DNA of 64,000 nucleotides from Microthrixaceae bacterium (GTDB lineage: Bacteria > Actinomycetota > Acidimicrobiia > Acidimicrobiales > Microtrichaceae): the NCBI GenBank assembly GCA_020845705.1, contig JADLFH010000052.1, positions 1-64,000 of the forward strand, written 5' to 3'. The translations under genes were made by a program, and so were the position numbers. Below the pieces are notes generated by a model, which saw only the letters and a program-made list of their open reading frames with translations, did not search any database and was not told the origin of the DNA. Positions 1 through 7,630 of the stretch are shown here, piece by piece (within the stretch, counting starts at the first letter, position 1; every line of letters starts with the position of its first letter).

Positions 1-13
1 GGCCGAATGCGCC

Positions 14-64
14 GAAGTTGCGTATCGATTCGTCGGTGGGGGGCGGATTCCTACGCAGGTTCGG
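14..64. repeat. Dispersed hairpin repeat, copy A
   Basis: About 51 bases built as an imperfect inverted repeat: left arm with TTGCGTA, right arm with TACGCAGGTTCGG. Two related copies lie at 18811-18859 and 62095-62146, both also intergenic. This copy is the least symmetric of the three, with two mismatches and G-T pairs in the stem. It lies about 80 bases before the chosen fliM start. Function unknown; it could be a REP-like element or an RNA hairpin. Confidence 0.5.
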
Positions 65-69
65 TGGGG

Positions 70-97
70 TGGGCCGAACGGCTCATTTCCGAGGGCC
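70..97 (+). promoter_or_regulatory. Motif shared with the flhA upstream region
   Basis: TGGGCCGAACGGCTCATT and the following bases up to GGGCC recur almost unchanged at 5530-5556, just before flhA. The two copies differ by one substitution in the first 18 bases and a one-base indel after that. Because both precede flagellar genes and both lie outside the chosen coding starts, a shared regulatory site is likely, but no known consensus was recognised. Confidence 0.4.
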
Positions 98-143
98 TGG
101 TGCCGACAGGCACGGGGTGAACGTGTCGGTCGAGGGAGACAAC

Positions 144-1040
144 GTGGCGCGAAGTGGCCAGGTGGTGGACTTCCGGCGACCCGCGCCCCTTCTCGTCGAT
201 CAGGCGAAGCTCGTTCGTGCAGTGCAGGACGACCTGGCCGAGCGGCTCTCGCCGATGCTGTCGAGCCGGCTCCGCACACCGTGTCGCTTCATCGTCGCCG
301 ATCAGGAGATGGTCAGCGGTGACGAGCTCCACGCTGAGTCCGCGGAGCACCCGGTGACGGCCGTGATCGACTCGCCCATCGGCGCGCAACTCGTATGGCG
401 CTTCCCGATCCAGCTCGCGTCGATCGTGATCGATCTCCTGCTGGGAGGGAGTGGCCGCGGCGAGACCGCCGTCGAGTCGCTGACCGAGATAGAGGTGCAG
501 GTGCTCGGTCGCCTGGTGGAGCAGTGCCTTGCATCCTTGTCGGTCGCGTGGACTCCGCTGCTGCAACTGCGGCCACGCCTCGTCGCGGTCCAGACCGATC
601 CCGAGGCGCTCCTGCCGATAGCCGCAGGTGAGCCCGCCCTGAGGGTGCGGTTCCGCGTCGTCCTCGGTCCTCACGATCTCGAATCGGCCATCTGGATCCC
701 CAACGGCATGCTCGCCGCAGCGCTTCGTGGTCTGGAGCCCGCCCAGCCCGTCCCCGGTCAGCGGGCTGTCGATGCAATCGGCGGGGGAGCACTCGATGTC
801 GAGGTGCTCCGCTCGGTTCCCATCGGCGTGACGGTGGCATTTCCCCCCGTTCCGATGACCCCTGCTGCCATCCTCGATCTCGCCGTCGGAGATGTCATTC
901 CCCTGCACCCTGTGGTCCAGCCGCTCGAGCTGAGCGCCGGCGATGTCCGCATCGGTTGGGTGCTTCCCGCCCAGCACGCGGGCCGCACCGCGTGCCAGGT
1001 GACCACCCTCGACCGCCGATCCCCCCTCACTCGCAGCTGA
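144..1040 (+). CDS. Flagellar motor switch protein FliM
   Basis: FliM forms the middle of the flagellar C-ring, binds CheY-P and links rotor switching to torque. The product has the FliM middle domain (about residues 20-200, with LLVDQAKLVRAVQDDL near the N terminus) and a C-terminal SpoA-type domain (about residues 215-290). The ORF is open from position 18, with GTG candidates at 117, 123 and 144. GTG 144 is chosen because GAGGGAG lies about six bases before it and because upstream sequence carries the hairpin repeat and the motif shared with flhA. At about 298 residues it is slightly short, and the N-terminal CheY-P binding peptide is not obvious. It heads the run fliM-N-O-P-Q-R-flhB. Confidence 0.85.
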   Translation: MARSGQVVDFRRPAPLLVDQAKLVRAVQDDLAERLSPMLSSRLRTPCRFIVADQEMVSGDELHAESAEHPVTAVIDSPIGAQLVWRFPIQLASIVIDLLLGGSGRGETAVESLTEIEVQVLGRLVEQCLASLSVAWTPLLQLRPRLVAVQTDPEALLPIAAGEPALRVRFRVVLGPHDLESAIWIPNGMLAAALRGLEPAQPVPGQRAVDAIGGGALDVEVLRSVPIGVTVAFPPVPMTPAAILDLAVGDVIPLHPVVQPLELSAGDVRIGWVLPAQHAGRTACQVTTLDRRSPLTRS

Positions 1041-1076
1041 GCTGCCGCCCAGCCGCTCCAAGGAGACCGAACCAGG

Positions 1077-1853
1077 ATGTCAACGACTCCCGATCTGGTG
1101 GATGCAGACCTCGATGTGCTCGTCCGCGCCGCCGACGCCGCCGCGACCGTGCTCGCGGTCGACGGCCGGCTCGCCGGTCCGGCGGCGCCGCAGGAGGACA
1201 TCGAGCAGCTGTTCGTGGCCGACGACATGCGCGGCGTGTGGGCGGACCTCGACGACGGCCGGGTGGTGGCGGTTCTCGTTGCAACCTCGGCGTTGCCGAT
1301 CGCGTGCCAGGGGCCCGATGGTTCCGGAGTGTCGGGCGAACTCGAGCCGGCGATCAGCGCGGCCGCGACGGCTCTTGGGACCACCGCCGGCCCGATCCGC
1401 GTGATCCTCCAGGTGTCCGACCTACCCCTCAACCTCACGGCGCTGGACCCGTCGAGACCCATTTGTGGGGCGGGGATCTTCGAGGGCGACACCCCGGTGG
1501 CGTCGGTAGGCGTCCGCGAGCGTGATCCCTCGGGTCCTCCCGGTGGTGCGGCAGGGCCCAAGTCGACCGATGCGAGCCGATCCTCCGGCGATGTCGACAC
1601 AGCACCGCGGAACCTCCACCTGCTGGCAGACGTGGAGCTGGGCGTCAGCGCGGAACTCGGCCGGACCACGATGAGCATGGGCGAGCTGCTCGACCTCCAG
1701 CCCGGGGGTGTCATCGAACTCGAGCGAACCGTGGGCACCCCGATCGACGTTCTCGTCAACGGAACCCTGATCGCGCGTGGTGAGGTCGTAGTCGTCGAGG
1801 ACGCCTACGCCGTACGGGTCACCGAGGTCGTGGCCGACGCGGCGGAGCGATGA
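1077..1853 (+). CDS. Flagellar motor switch protein FliN, long form
   Basis: The last 80 or so residues are a clear SpoA/FliN domain: LLADVELGVSAELG, then MSMGELLDLQPGGVIEL, then PIDVLVNGTLIARGEV. This domain forms the base of the C-ring and helps dock export cargo. The first 170 residues are an extra domain, reminiscent of the CheC-like region of FliY/FliN proteins in other bacteria, though the CheC phosphatase motif is not evident. Typical short FliN is about 100-140 residues, so this is the long architecture. The stop overlaps the fliO start (ATGA), implying coupled translation. Confidence 0.85.
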   Translation: MSTTPDLVDADLDVLVRAADAAATVLAVDGRLAGPAAPQEDIEQLFVADDMRGVWADLDDGRVVAVLVATSALPIACQGPDGSGVSGELEPAISAAATALGTTAGPIRVILQVSDLPLNLTALDPSRPICGAGIFEGDTPVASVGVRERDPSGPPGGAAGPKSTDASRSSGDVDTAPRNLHLLADVELGVSAELGRTTMSMGELLDLQPGGVIELERTVGTPIDVLVNGTLIARGEVVVVEDAYAVRVTEVVADAAER

Positions 1854-2251
1854 GCGGCGCGTCCACCTTCCTCCTGTTTCTCCGTGTGGGCTTCTCGCTC
1901 GGGGTCGTCCTGGCGATGATCTGGGGAGTCGCCCGCTACGCGAAGCGCCGGGGGACCATCCCGACGCGTGGGTCGGAGGCACACCTCGACGTGATGGCAC
2001 GTCGCCAGCTCGGCCGTCGGGGAAGTCTGGTGGTCGTCGAAGCCCGTGGGCGCATCCTGTTGGTAGGGGTCACCGACGCATCCATCGGTCTCGTGGCAGA
2101 TCTCACCGCTTGTCCCGACGCTGTAGAGGTGGGCGAGTCCACCGATTCCAGTGTGCCCACCGAGGAGGTCGTAGCGGACCTGCGAGGCGATTCCCCCAGG
2201 CGTGAGTCGCTGATGGACGCCCTACGTGACATGACCGTCCGGCGGGTCTGA
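1850..2251 (+). CDS. Flagellar biosynthesis protein FliO
   Basis: FliO is a small membrane protein that helps assemble the FliP-FliR core of the flagellar export gate. The product has 133 residues with one membrane segment near the N terminus (about residues 6-26), followed by the FliO cytoplasmic motif: LDVMARRQLGRRGSLVVVEA, then ILLVGVT. Its start overlaps the fliN stop and fliP begins five bases after it ends. Size, order and motif agree; sequence conservation of FliO is generally low, so position is part of the evidence. Confidence 0.8.
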   Translation: MSGASTFLLFLRVGFSLGVVLAMIWGVARYAKRRGTIPTRGSEAHLDVMARRQLGRRGSLVVVEARGRILLVGVTDASIGLVADLTACPDAVEVGESTDSSVPTEEVVADLRGDSPRRESLMDALRDMTVRRV

Positions 2252-2255
2252 GCCC

Positions 2256-3125
2256 GTGTCGCTTCGTCGTACCCGCCGCGCTGCGAGCGTGATCCTGGCA
2301 CTGGTGCCGGTGGTCGTCGTGGGTTGGCTCTGGCTGGTCGGGCCCACCGCTTCGGCTCAGACCATCGACCCGACCAACCCGATGGCTCCGACGGTGCCCG
2401 AGGCACCTGGGACGCCCACAACGACTCCCGACGGACGGGTCAGCTTCGATGTCGACCTGGGACAGCTCGGCGGAGACGAGGCGGCGGGCGCCAACGGCAA
2501 GCCGTCGAAGAGCATCGCGATCCTCGTCGGGCTCACGATCCTCGCGATCGCCCCGTCGCTGGTCGTGCTGATGACCAGCTTCACCCGCATGGTGGTGGTG
2601 CTCGGCCTGGCCCGCAACGCGATCGGACTCCAGACGGTGCCGCCGAACCAGGTGATCACAGGCCTCGCGGTGTTCCTCTCGATCTTCGTGATGGCCCCCA
2701 CCATCAAGGACGTCAACGATGACGCCTGGCAGCCGTACCTCAAAGGCGAGATCTCCCAGAGCCAGGCGCTCAAGGCTGCGGAGAAGCCCATCAAGACCTT
2801 CATGCTGAAGAACACCCGGCGTGAGGAGCTGGACCTGATGTTCAAGCTCTCGGGCACGAAGGCACCGAAGGAACCAACGAAGACATCGCTGACCACGCTG
2901 ATCCCGGCTTTCGTGCTCTCCGAGTTGAAGGCCGCGTTCATCATCGGGGTGGTCGTGCTGCTGCCGTTCCTCGTGATCGACCTGGTGGTCGGCTCGGGGT
3001 TGATGTCGCTCGGGATGATGATGCTGCCGCCTGTGTTCGTCTCGCTTCCGTTCAAGTTGCTGCTGTTCGTGATGGTCGACGGGTGGTCGCTCATCGCACA
3101 CGCGCTAGTAGCCAACTACCACTAG
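2256..3125 (+). CDS. Flagellar export gate protein FliP
   Basis: FliP is the main subunit of the FliP5Q4R1 export channel in the flagellar basal body. The 289-residue product begins at GTG with an N-terminal signal-like hydrophobic segment ending near ASAQ (about residue 34), then a Pro/Thr-rich linker, then conserved FliP sequence: SFTRMVVVLGLARNAIGLQT, PPNQVITGLA, IPAFVLSELKAAF and the C-terminal hydrophobic hairpin. The cleavable N terminus is a known trait of FliP. The gene lies between fliO and fliQ in the usual order. Confidence 0.95.
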   Translation: MSLRRTRRAASVILALVPVVVVGWLWLVGPTASAQTIDPTNPMAPTVPEAPGTPTTTPDGRVSFDVDLGQLGGDEAAGANGKPSKSIAILVGLTILAIAPSLVVLMTSFTRMVVVLGLARNAIGLQTVPPNQVITGLAVFLSIFVMAPTIKDVNDDAWQPYLKGEISQSQALKAAEKPIKTFMLKNTRREELDLMFKLSGTKAPKEPTKTSLTTLIPAFVLSELKAAFIIGVVVLLPFLVIDLVVGSGLMSLGMMMLPPVFVSLPFKLLLFVMVDGWSLIAHALVANYH

Positions 3126-3134
3126 GTCGCGCCC

Positions 3135-3404
3135 GTGAACGACACCTCGATCACCGAGATGGCCCTTGACGCCATGCTGTTGACGGCGAAGCTGGGCGCG
3201 CCCGTGCTGCTGACCGCCATGGCCATCGGCCTGCTCATCGGCATGATCCAGTCGGCGACGCAGTTGCAGGAGGCCACCATCACCTTTGTGCCGAAGCTCT
3301 TCGGTGTGGGCCTGGTGATCCTGTTGTGCGGCAACTGGATGTTGAACTCGGCGGTCTCCTACACCCACGAGCTGTTCAACTCCCTGCCGGGGCTGTTGCG
3401 GTGA
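3135..3404 (+). CDS. Flagellar export gate protein FliQ
   Basis: An 89-residue protein with two membrane helices, the usual size and topology for FliQ, which wraps around FliP/FliR in the export gate. Conserved FliQ features include the early acidic segment, GLLIGMIQSATQLQEATI and the FVPK motif between the helices. It starts at GTG nine bases after fliP and is followed by fliR after a 15-base gap. Confidence 0.93.
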   Translation: MNDTSITEMALDAMLLTAKLGAPVLLTAMAIGLLIGMIQSATQLQEATITFVPKLFGVGLVILLCGNWMLNSAVSYTHELFNSLPGLLR

Positions 3405-3419
3405 GCCGATGAGGCCGTC

Positions 3420-4181
3420 ATGAGGCTGCTGATCGACCCTCGCCTGTTCATGGCGTTCATCCTGGGCACGACGCGCTTCGCCGCGTGGCTCGCTTTCGCC
3501 CCGCCGTTCAAGGGGGTGGTGCCGGCGAAAGTCCGCGTAGGGCTCGCGATGGCGTTGGGGATCGGCCTGGCGCCGAGGCTGGCCGAGAACGAGGCACTGC
3601 CTGTCGAGGACTTCGGTGCGATCTTCGCGGCGATCGTCTACCAGGTCGCGGTCGGCCTGGCGCTGGCAATGGTGGTCACGCTCATCTTCCAGGCGGTCTC
3701 CGCTGCGGGGACCACCATCGACTACATGAGCGGCCTGACGTCGTCGCAGCTGTTCGACCCGCTTTCGGGTTCGGCCGAAGGCCCCATGGCGCGGCTCTAC
3801 CAGCTCCTCTGCACGGTCACCCTGTTCGTCACCGGCGGACATCTGTTGCTGATAGCCGGGTTGGTCCGCAGCTTCGACGCGGCACCCGTCGGCGGGCTGA
3901 ACCTGGGTCGGCTCGGTGACATCCTCTCCTCGGGTGTGGGCAACTTCATGCTCGCGGCGCTCCAGATCGGCGCGCCGCTGCTGGGGGCATTGTTCGTCAC
4001 CGAACTGTTGTTGGCCCTGGCAAGTCGTGCCGCGCCGCAGCTCAACATCCTCGTGATCGGCTTCGGTGCAAAGGGCCTGGTTCTCATCACCTTGTCGACC
4101 CTCGCGATCCCGGTCGCGGTGGCGGCGGTGCCACGTCTGACGGACGCGGCGCTGGGCGGCATGTGGCAGCTCGTTCGTTGA
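3420..4181 (+). CDS. Flagellar export gate protein FliR
   Basis: FliR is the single-copy member of the export gate that interlocks with FliP. The 253-residue product has about six hydrophobic segments and conserved FliR blocks: FAPPFKGVVPAKVRVGLAMA near the N terminus, ALAMVVTLIFQAVSAAG, and the C-terminal RAAPQLNILVIGFGAKGLV. Length is normal. ATG 3420 is preceded by GATGAGGC, an acceptable binding site. It sits between fliQ and flhB. Confidence 0.93.
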   Translation: MRLLIDPRLFMAFILGTTRFAAWLAFAPPFKGVVPAKVRVGLAMALGIGLAPRLAENEALPVEDFGAIFAAIVYQVAVGLALAMVVTLIFQAVSAAGTTIDYMSGLTSSQLFDPLSGSAEGPMARLYQLLCTVTLFVTGGHLLLIAGLVRSFDAAPVGGLNLGRLGDILSSGVGNFMLAALQIGAPLLGALFVTELLLALASRAAPQLNILVIGFGAKGLVLITLSTLAIPVAVAAVPRLTDAALGGMWQLVR

Positions 4182-4195
4182 GGGGGTGAGCTGAG

Positions 4196-5419
4196 TTGGC
4201 CGGGAAGCACTCCGACAAGACCGAAGCCCCAACCCAGAAGCGGCGCCGCGACTCCCGCCGTGAGGGTCAGGTGGCCCGGTCGCCGGATCTCGTCTCGTGG
4301 ATCCTGGTGTTGATCGCCACGAGTCTGATGCCGGGGTTGATCAGCGGGGTCGGATCCCAGGTGAACGCCCTGTTGCGGGAGATCTCCATCGTGTCGGCCC
4401 GGCCCTCCACGGCGGTGTTGCCGCCGCTGGTCGGCAGGGCCCTGCTGGTGCTGCTCACCACTATGGCGCCGACATTGCTCGGCTGTGCCGCGATTGCGCT
4501 GTTGGGCAACCTCGCACAGGTCGGGTTCATCTTCACCGGCAAGCCGCTGATGCCCAAGCTCTCCCGCATCAGTCCGAAGGAGGGACTCAAGAGGATCTTC
4601 TCGGTGAAGGGCCTGTGGCAGGTGGGCGCCGCGTTGTTGCGACTGGGGGTGATCATCGCGGTGGTCGCGGTGATGTTGAAGGGGATCGCCGCCGACCTGG
4701 TGCAGACATCCTTCCGCGATCCAGCGGCGGTGATCCGGCGCTTGGGCCTCACCAGTCTGTCGTTGGTGAGGACCGTCGCCGTGGTGTGCGTGTTGGTAGG
4801 CATCGCCGACTATGCCATCAAGCGGCGTGACCACATTCGTCAGCTCCGGATGACCAAGCAGGAGGTCAAACAGGAGATGAAGGACGCCGAAGGCGACCCA
4901 CATGTGCGGGCCCGGATGCGGTCTATGCGGATGTCGATGACCCGCAACCGGATGCTCAACGCCATCGCCGGCGCGGACGTGGTCATCACGAACCCGACGC
5001 ACCTCGCGATCGCCGTCTCCTATTCGAAGGAACGTGGTGTCCCGAAGGTGGTGGCCCGGGGAGCCGGGTCGTTGGCGGCTCGCATCCGGGAGCAGGCCGA
5101 CCTCCACGGGGTGCCACGGGTCGAGTCGAAGCCACTGGCCCGCACCCTGTACCGGCTCTGTCGGCCGGGTGAGGAGATCCCCGCCGAGCTGTATCAGGCG
5201 GTGGCGACCGTTCTGGCGTTCCTGCACCGCTTGGGCGAGGCGCACCGATCCTTCACCGGTCGTCTGCACCTGGAGGTGGCCGACACCTGGACGCCGAGCG
5301 ATGGCGCCGAGCTGCGGCGTGTCCCACCCAAGGCCCGCGCCCGGCTCGCCAAACGGACCCGACTCGAACCCGCCCGGCCCCAGCCCCGGCCCGGCCCCGG
5401 CCCCCGGCCTGTTCTGTGA
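4196..5419 (+). CDS. Flagellar export switch protein FlhB
   Basis: FlhB controls the switch in export specificity from rod/hook to filament proteins. Four membrane segments (about residues 30-210) are followed by the cytoplasmic domain with the autocleavage motif NPTH in VVITNPTHLAIAVSYSKE. The start is TTG 4196, preceded by a weak GGTGAG site. At 407 residues it is longer than most homologues because of a basic, Pro/Arg-rich C-terminal tail after about residue 360. The stop codon lies inside the left arm of a 50-base perfect palindrome, so translation ends within the likely terminator. Confidence 0.95.
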   Translation: MAGKHSDKTEAPTQKRRRDSRREGQVARSPDLVSWILVLIATSLMPGLISGVGSQVNALLREISIVSARPSTAVLPPLVGRALLVLLTTMAPTLLGCAAIALLGNLAQVGFIFTGKPLMPKLSRISPKEGLKRIFSVKGLWQVGAALLRLGVIIAVVAVMLKGIAADLVQTSFRDPAAVIRRLGLTSLSLVRTVAVVCVLVGIADYAIKRRDHIRQLRMTKQEVKQEMKDAEGDPHVRARMRSMRMSMTRNRMLNAIAGADVVITNPTHLAIAVSYSKERGVPKVVARGAGSLAARIREQADLHGVPRVESKPLARTLYRLCRPGEEIPAELYQAVATVLAFLHRLGEAHRSFTGRLHLEVADTWTPSDGAELRRVPPKARARLAKRTRLEPARPQPRPGPGPRPVL

Positions 5420-5460
5420 TGCAGATCACGACGCGAGCGTCGTGATCTGCATCACAGAAC
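5411..5460. terminator. Perfect 24-bp inverted repeat after flhB
   Basis: Two 24-base arms, 5411-5434 and 5437-5460, are exact reverse complements around a two-base centre. The left arm contains the flhB stop codon. There is no U-tract on either strand, so termination is inferred from hairpin strength. Each arm also contains TGTGATGCAGATCACG, which fits the CRP/FNR-family pattern TGTGA-N6-TCACA with one mismatch, so a regulator-binding role for flhA is an alternative. Confidence 0.6.
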
Positions 5461-5518
5461 GGGAGGGCGGGTAGGAAGCCGGAGGCCGGGTAGGAAGCCG
5501 GAGGGCGGGTAGGAAGCC
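5461..5518. repeat. Three tandem 19-bp repeats
   Basis: Three copies of the unit GGAGGGCGGGTAGGAAGCC lie head to tail (5462-5480, 5481-5499, 5500-5518); the middle copy has one substitution. They sit between the flhB palindrome and the motif before flhA. Such short G-rich tandem arrays often vary in copy number by slippage. No ORF covers them. Confidence 0.8.
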
Positions 5519-5529
5519 GGGGGGTGACA

Positions 5530-5556
5530 TGGGCCGAATGGCTCATTCCGGGGGCC
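5530..5556 (+). promoter_or_regulatory. Motif shared with the fliM upstream region
   Basis: TGGGCCGAATGGCTCATT plus CCGGGGGCC matches 70-97 upstream of fliM almost base for base. It ends 22 bases before the flhA start codon and overlaps a further inverted repeat, GGGCCGTTCGGCC. Candidate flagellar control site; the binding factor is unknown. Confidence 0.4.
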
Positions 5557-5578
5557 GTTCGGCCGATTGGAAGCTCCG

Positions 5579-7630
5579 ATGAAGCAGCAGCGCGGCCTCG
5601 GAGCGGGGGCCTTCCCGATAGCCGTCGTCGCGGTGGTGACCATGATGGTCATCCCGCTGCCGACCGCCATCTTGGACCTGCTGCTCGCGGTCAACATCGG
5701 TGTGTCGGTTCTGCTGCTGTTGGCGTCGCTGAACGTGAAGCGCGCGCTCGACCTGGGCGCCTTCCCGTCGCTCCTTCTCATCGCCACGCTCTTCCGCTTG
5801 GCCCTGAACGTCAGCTCTGCCCGCCTGATCCTCGCCGACGCGGAGGCCGGCAAGGTCATCGAGGCGTTCGGCACCTTCGTGATCGGCGGAAGCCTCGTCG
5901 TCGGGTTGGTGGTCTTCCTCATCCTCGTGGTGATCCAGTTCGTGGTGATCACCCAAGGCGCCACCCGCGTGGCCGAGGTGGCGGCTCGCTTCACCCTCGA
6001 CGCCATGCCCGGCAAGCAGATGGCCATCGACGCGGACCTCAACGCCGGGATCATCGACGACGACGAAGCCCGCCGGCGTCGCCAGGACATCTCCGCCGAG
6101 GCCGACTTCTACGGGGCGATGGACGGCGCTTCCAAGTTCGTCAAAGGCGACGCGATCGCCGCGATCGTCATCACCGCGGTGAACCTCATCGGCGGGCTCA
6201 TCATCGGTGTCGTACAGCACAAGATGGACGTGGGCGACGCGGTGGCCACCTACAGCCTCCTGACCGTCGGCGACGGCCTCGTCTCGCAGATCCCCGCCCT
6301 GTTGGTGTCGATCTCCGCCGGCCTGATCATCACCCGGGCGGCCGGATCCGAGGACCTGGGCTCCGATGTCGCCGGCCAGTTCGCCCGCCAGCACCGCGCC
6401 ATCCGCACCGGGGGCCTCGCCCTCGCCGGGTTGGGCCTGGTGCCCGGCCTGCCCAAGGCCCCGTTCCTCGCGGTCGGCCTGGGCGCATGGCTCATCGGTC
6501 GCCGACTCGCCGCAGCCGACGACCAGTTGACGGTGAGCATCGACGAGCTTCCGCCGGTGGTGGTGATCGACCCCGACGCGCCGTCGGAGCTTTCCAAGTC
6601 GCTGCGGGTGGAGCCGCTCAGCCTCGAGCTCGCGATGGACCTGGTGGACCTTGTCGATCCCAACCGCGACGGCGACCTGTTGGACCGTGTGCGTGCATTG
6701 CGCCGCAAGATGGCACAGGAGCTGGGCATCGTGATCCCGCCGGTGCGTACACGCGACAACCTCGAGCTTGAGCTCGGTACCTACGCGGTCAAGGTCCACG
6801 GCGTCACAGTCGCGACAGGCCAGGCGCCGGCGGGACAGGTGCTCGCCATCCTCGACGACCTGAGCCTGCTGCCTGGGCTGGAAGTGCGCGAACCGGTCTT
6901 CGGTCTCCCCGCGAAGTGGGTGCCCGTCGAGCAGGAGGCCACTGCGGAGGCGCTCGGAGCCACCGTGGTGGACCGCGCGTCGGTCATCACCACGCACCTT
7001 GCCGAGATCGCCCGCCGTCACGGCCCCGAGCTGTTGAGCCGCCAGGACGTGAAGATGCTCGTGGAGATCGTCCGCGAGCACGACCCCACCGTGGTCGACG
7101 ACCTCACCGGCGCCGGCGTGGGGCTCGCCGAGGTGCAGCGTGTCCTCCAGCTCCTGTTGGAGGAAGGCGTGCCGGTTCGCGATCTCACGCGCATCCTGGA
7201 GATCGTCTCGGAGCGGGCGCGCACCACGCGTGAGCCCGAGCTTCTGGTGGAGTCGGTGCGGCTCGGGCTTGCTCCCACGGTGTGCTCGTTGCACGCGCCC
7301 GAGGGCCGTCTGCCGGTCGTCACCTTCGACCCCCTGATGGAGCAGACCCTGCTGAACGCCGTGACCCGCGGAGAGCTCGGATCGCAGCTCGCCCTGGATC
7401 CCGACACCGCCCAGCGCCTGGCCACCGGTCTCGCCAGACAGGTGCGAACCGCGGAGGATCAGGGCTTCGAGCCCGTCGTGATCTGCGCGCCCGGGCTGCG
7501 GGTGGCGCTGCATTCCTTCGTCGCACGCCTGCTGCCGCACGTGCCGGTGATGTCCTATGACGAACTGGTCGACCATGTGACCATCGAAGACCTCGGGATG
7601 GTGAGCCTTGACGAGACAACTCCGATATGA
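5579..7630 (+). CDS. Flagellar export gate protein FlhA
   Basis: FlhA forms the nonameric ring of the export gate and couples proton flow and chaperone docking to protein export. The N-terminal part (about residues 1-320) has the expected hydrophobic segments and the FHIPEP-region motif, seen here as FPSLLLIATLFRLALNVSSA and MPGKQMAIDADLNAG. The C-terminal cytoplasmic domain (about 330-680) includes TYAVKVHGV and the chaperone-binding subdomains, ending in VPVMSYDEL. ATG 5579 is preferred over the in-frame TTG at 5567 because GGAAG precedes it at good spacing. It overlaps flhF by 23 bases and starts the second flagellar block. Confidence 0.95.
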   Translation: MKQQRGLGAGAFPIAVVAVVTMMVIPLPTAILDLLLAVNIGVSVLLLLASLNVKRALDLGAFPSLLLIATLFRLALNVSSARLILADAEAGKVIEAFGTFVIGGSLVVGLVVFLILVVIQFVVITQGATRVAEVAARFTLDAMPGKQMAIDADLNAGIIDDDEARRRRQDISAEADFYGAMDGASKFVKGDAIAAIVITAVNLIGGLIIGVVQHKMDVGDAVATYSLLTVGDGLVSQIPALLVSISAGLIITRAAGSEDLGSDVAGQFARQHRAIRTGGLALAGLGLVPGLPKAPFLAVGLGAWLIGRRLAAADDQLTVSIDELPPVVVIDPDAPSELSKSLRVEPLSLELAMDLVDLVDPNRDGDLLDRVRALRRKMAQELGIVIPPVRTRDNLELELGTYAVKVHGVTVATGQAPAGQVLAILDDLSLLPGLEVREPVFGLPAKWVPVEQEATAEALGATVVDRASVITTHLAEIARRHGPELLSRQDVKMLVEIVREHDPTVVDDLTGAGVGLAEVQRVLQLLLEEGVPVRDLTRILEIVSERARTTREPELLVESVRLGLAPTVCSLHAPEGRLPVVTFDPLMEQTLLNAVTRGELGSQLALDPDTAQRLATGLARQVRTAEDQGFEPVVICAPGLRVALHSFVARLLPHVPVMSYDELVDHVTIEDLGMVSLDETTPI

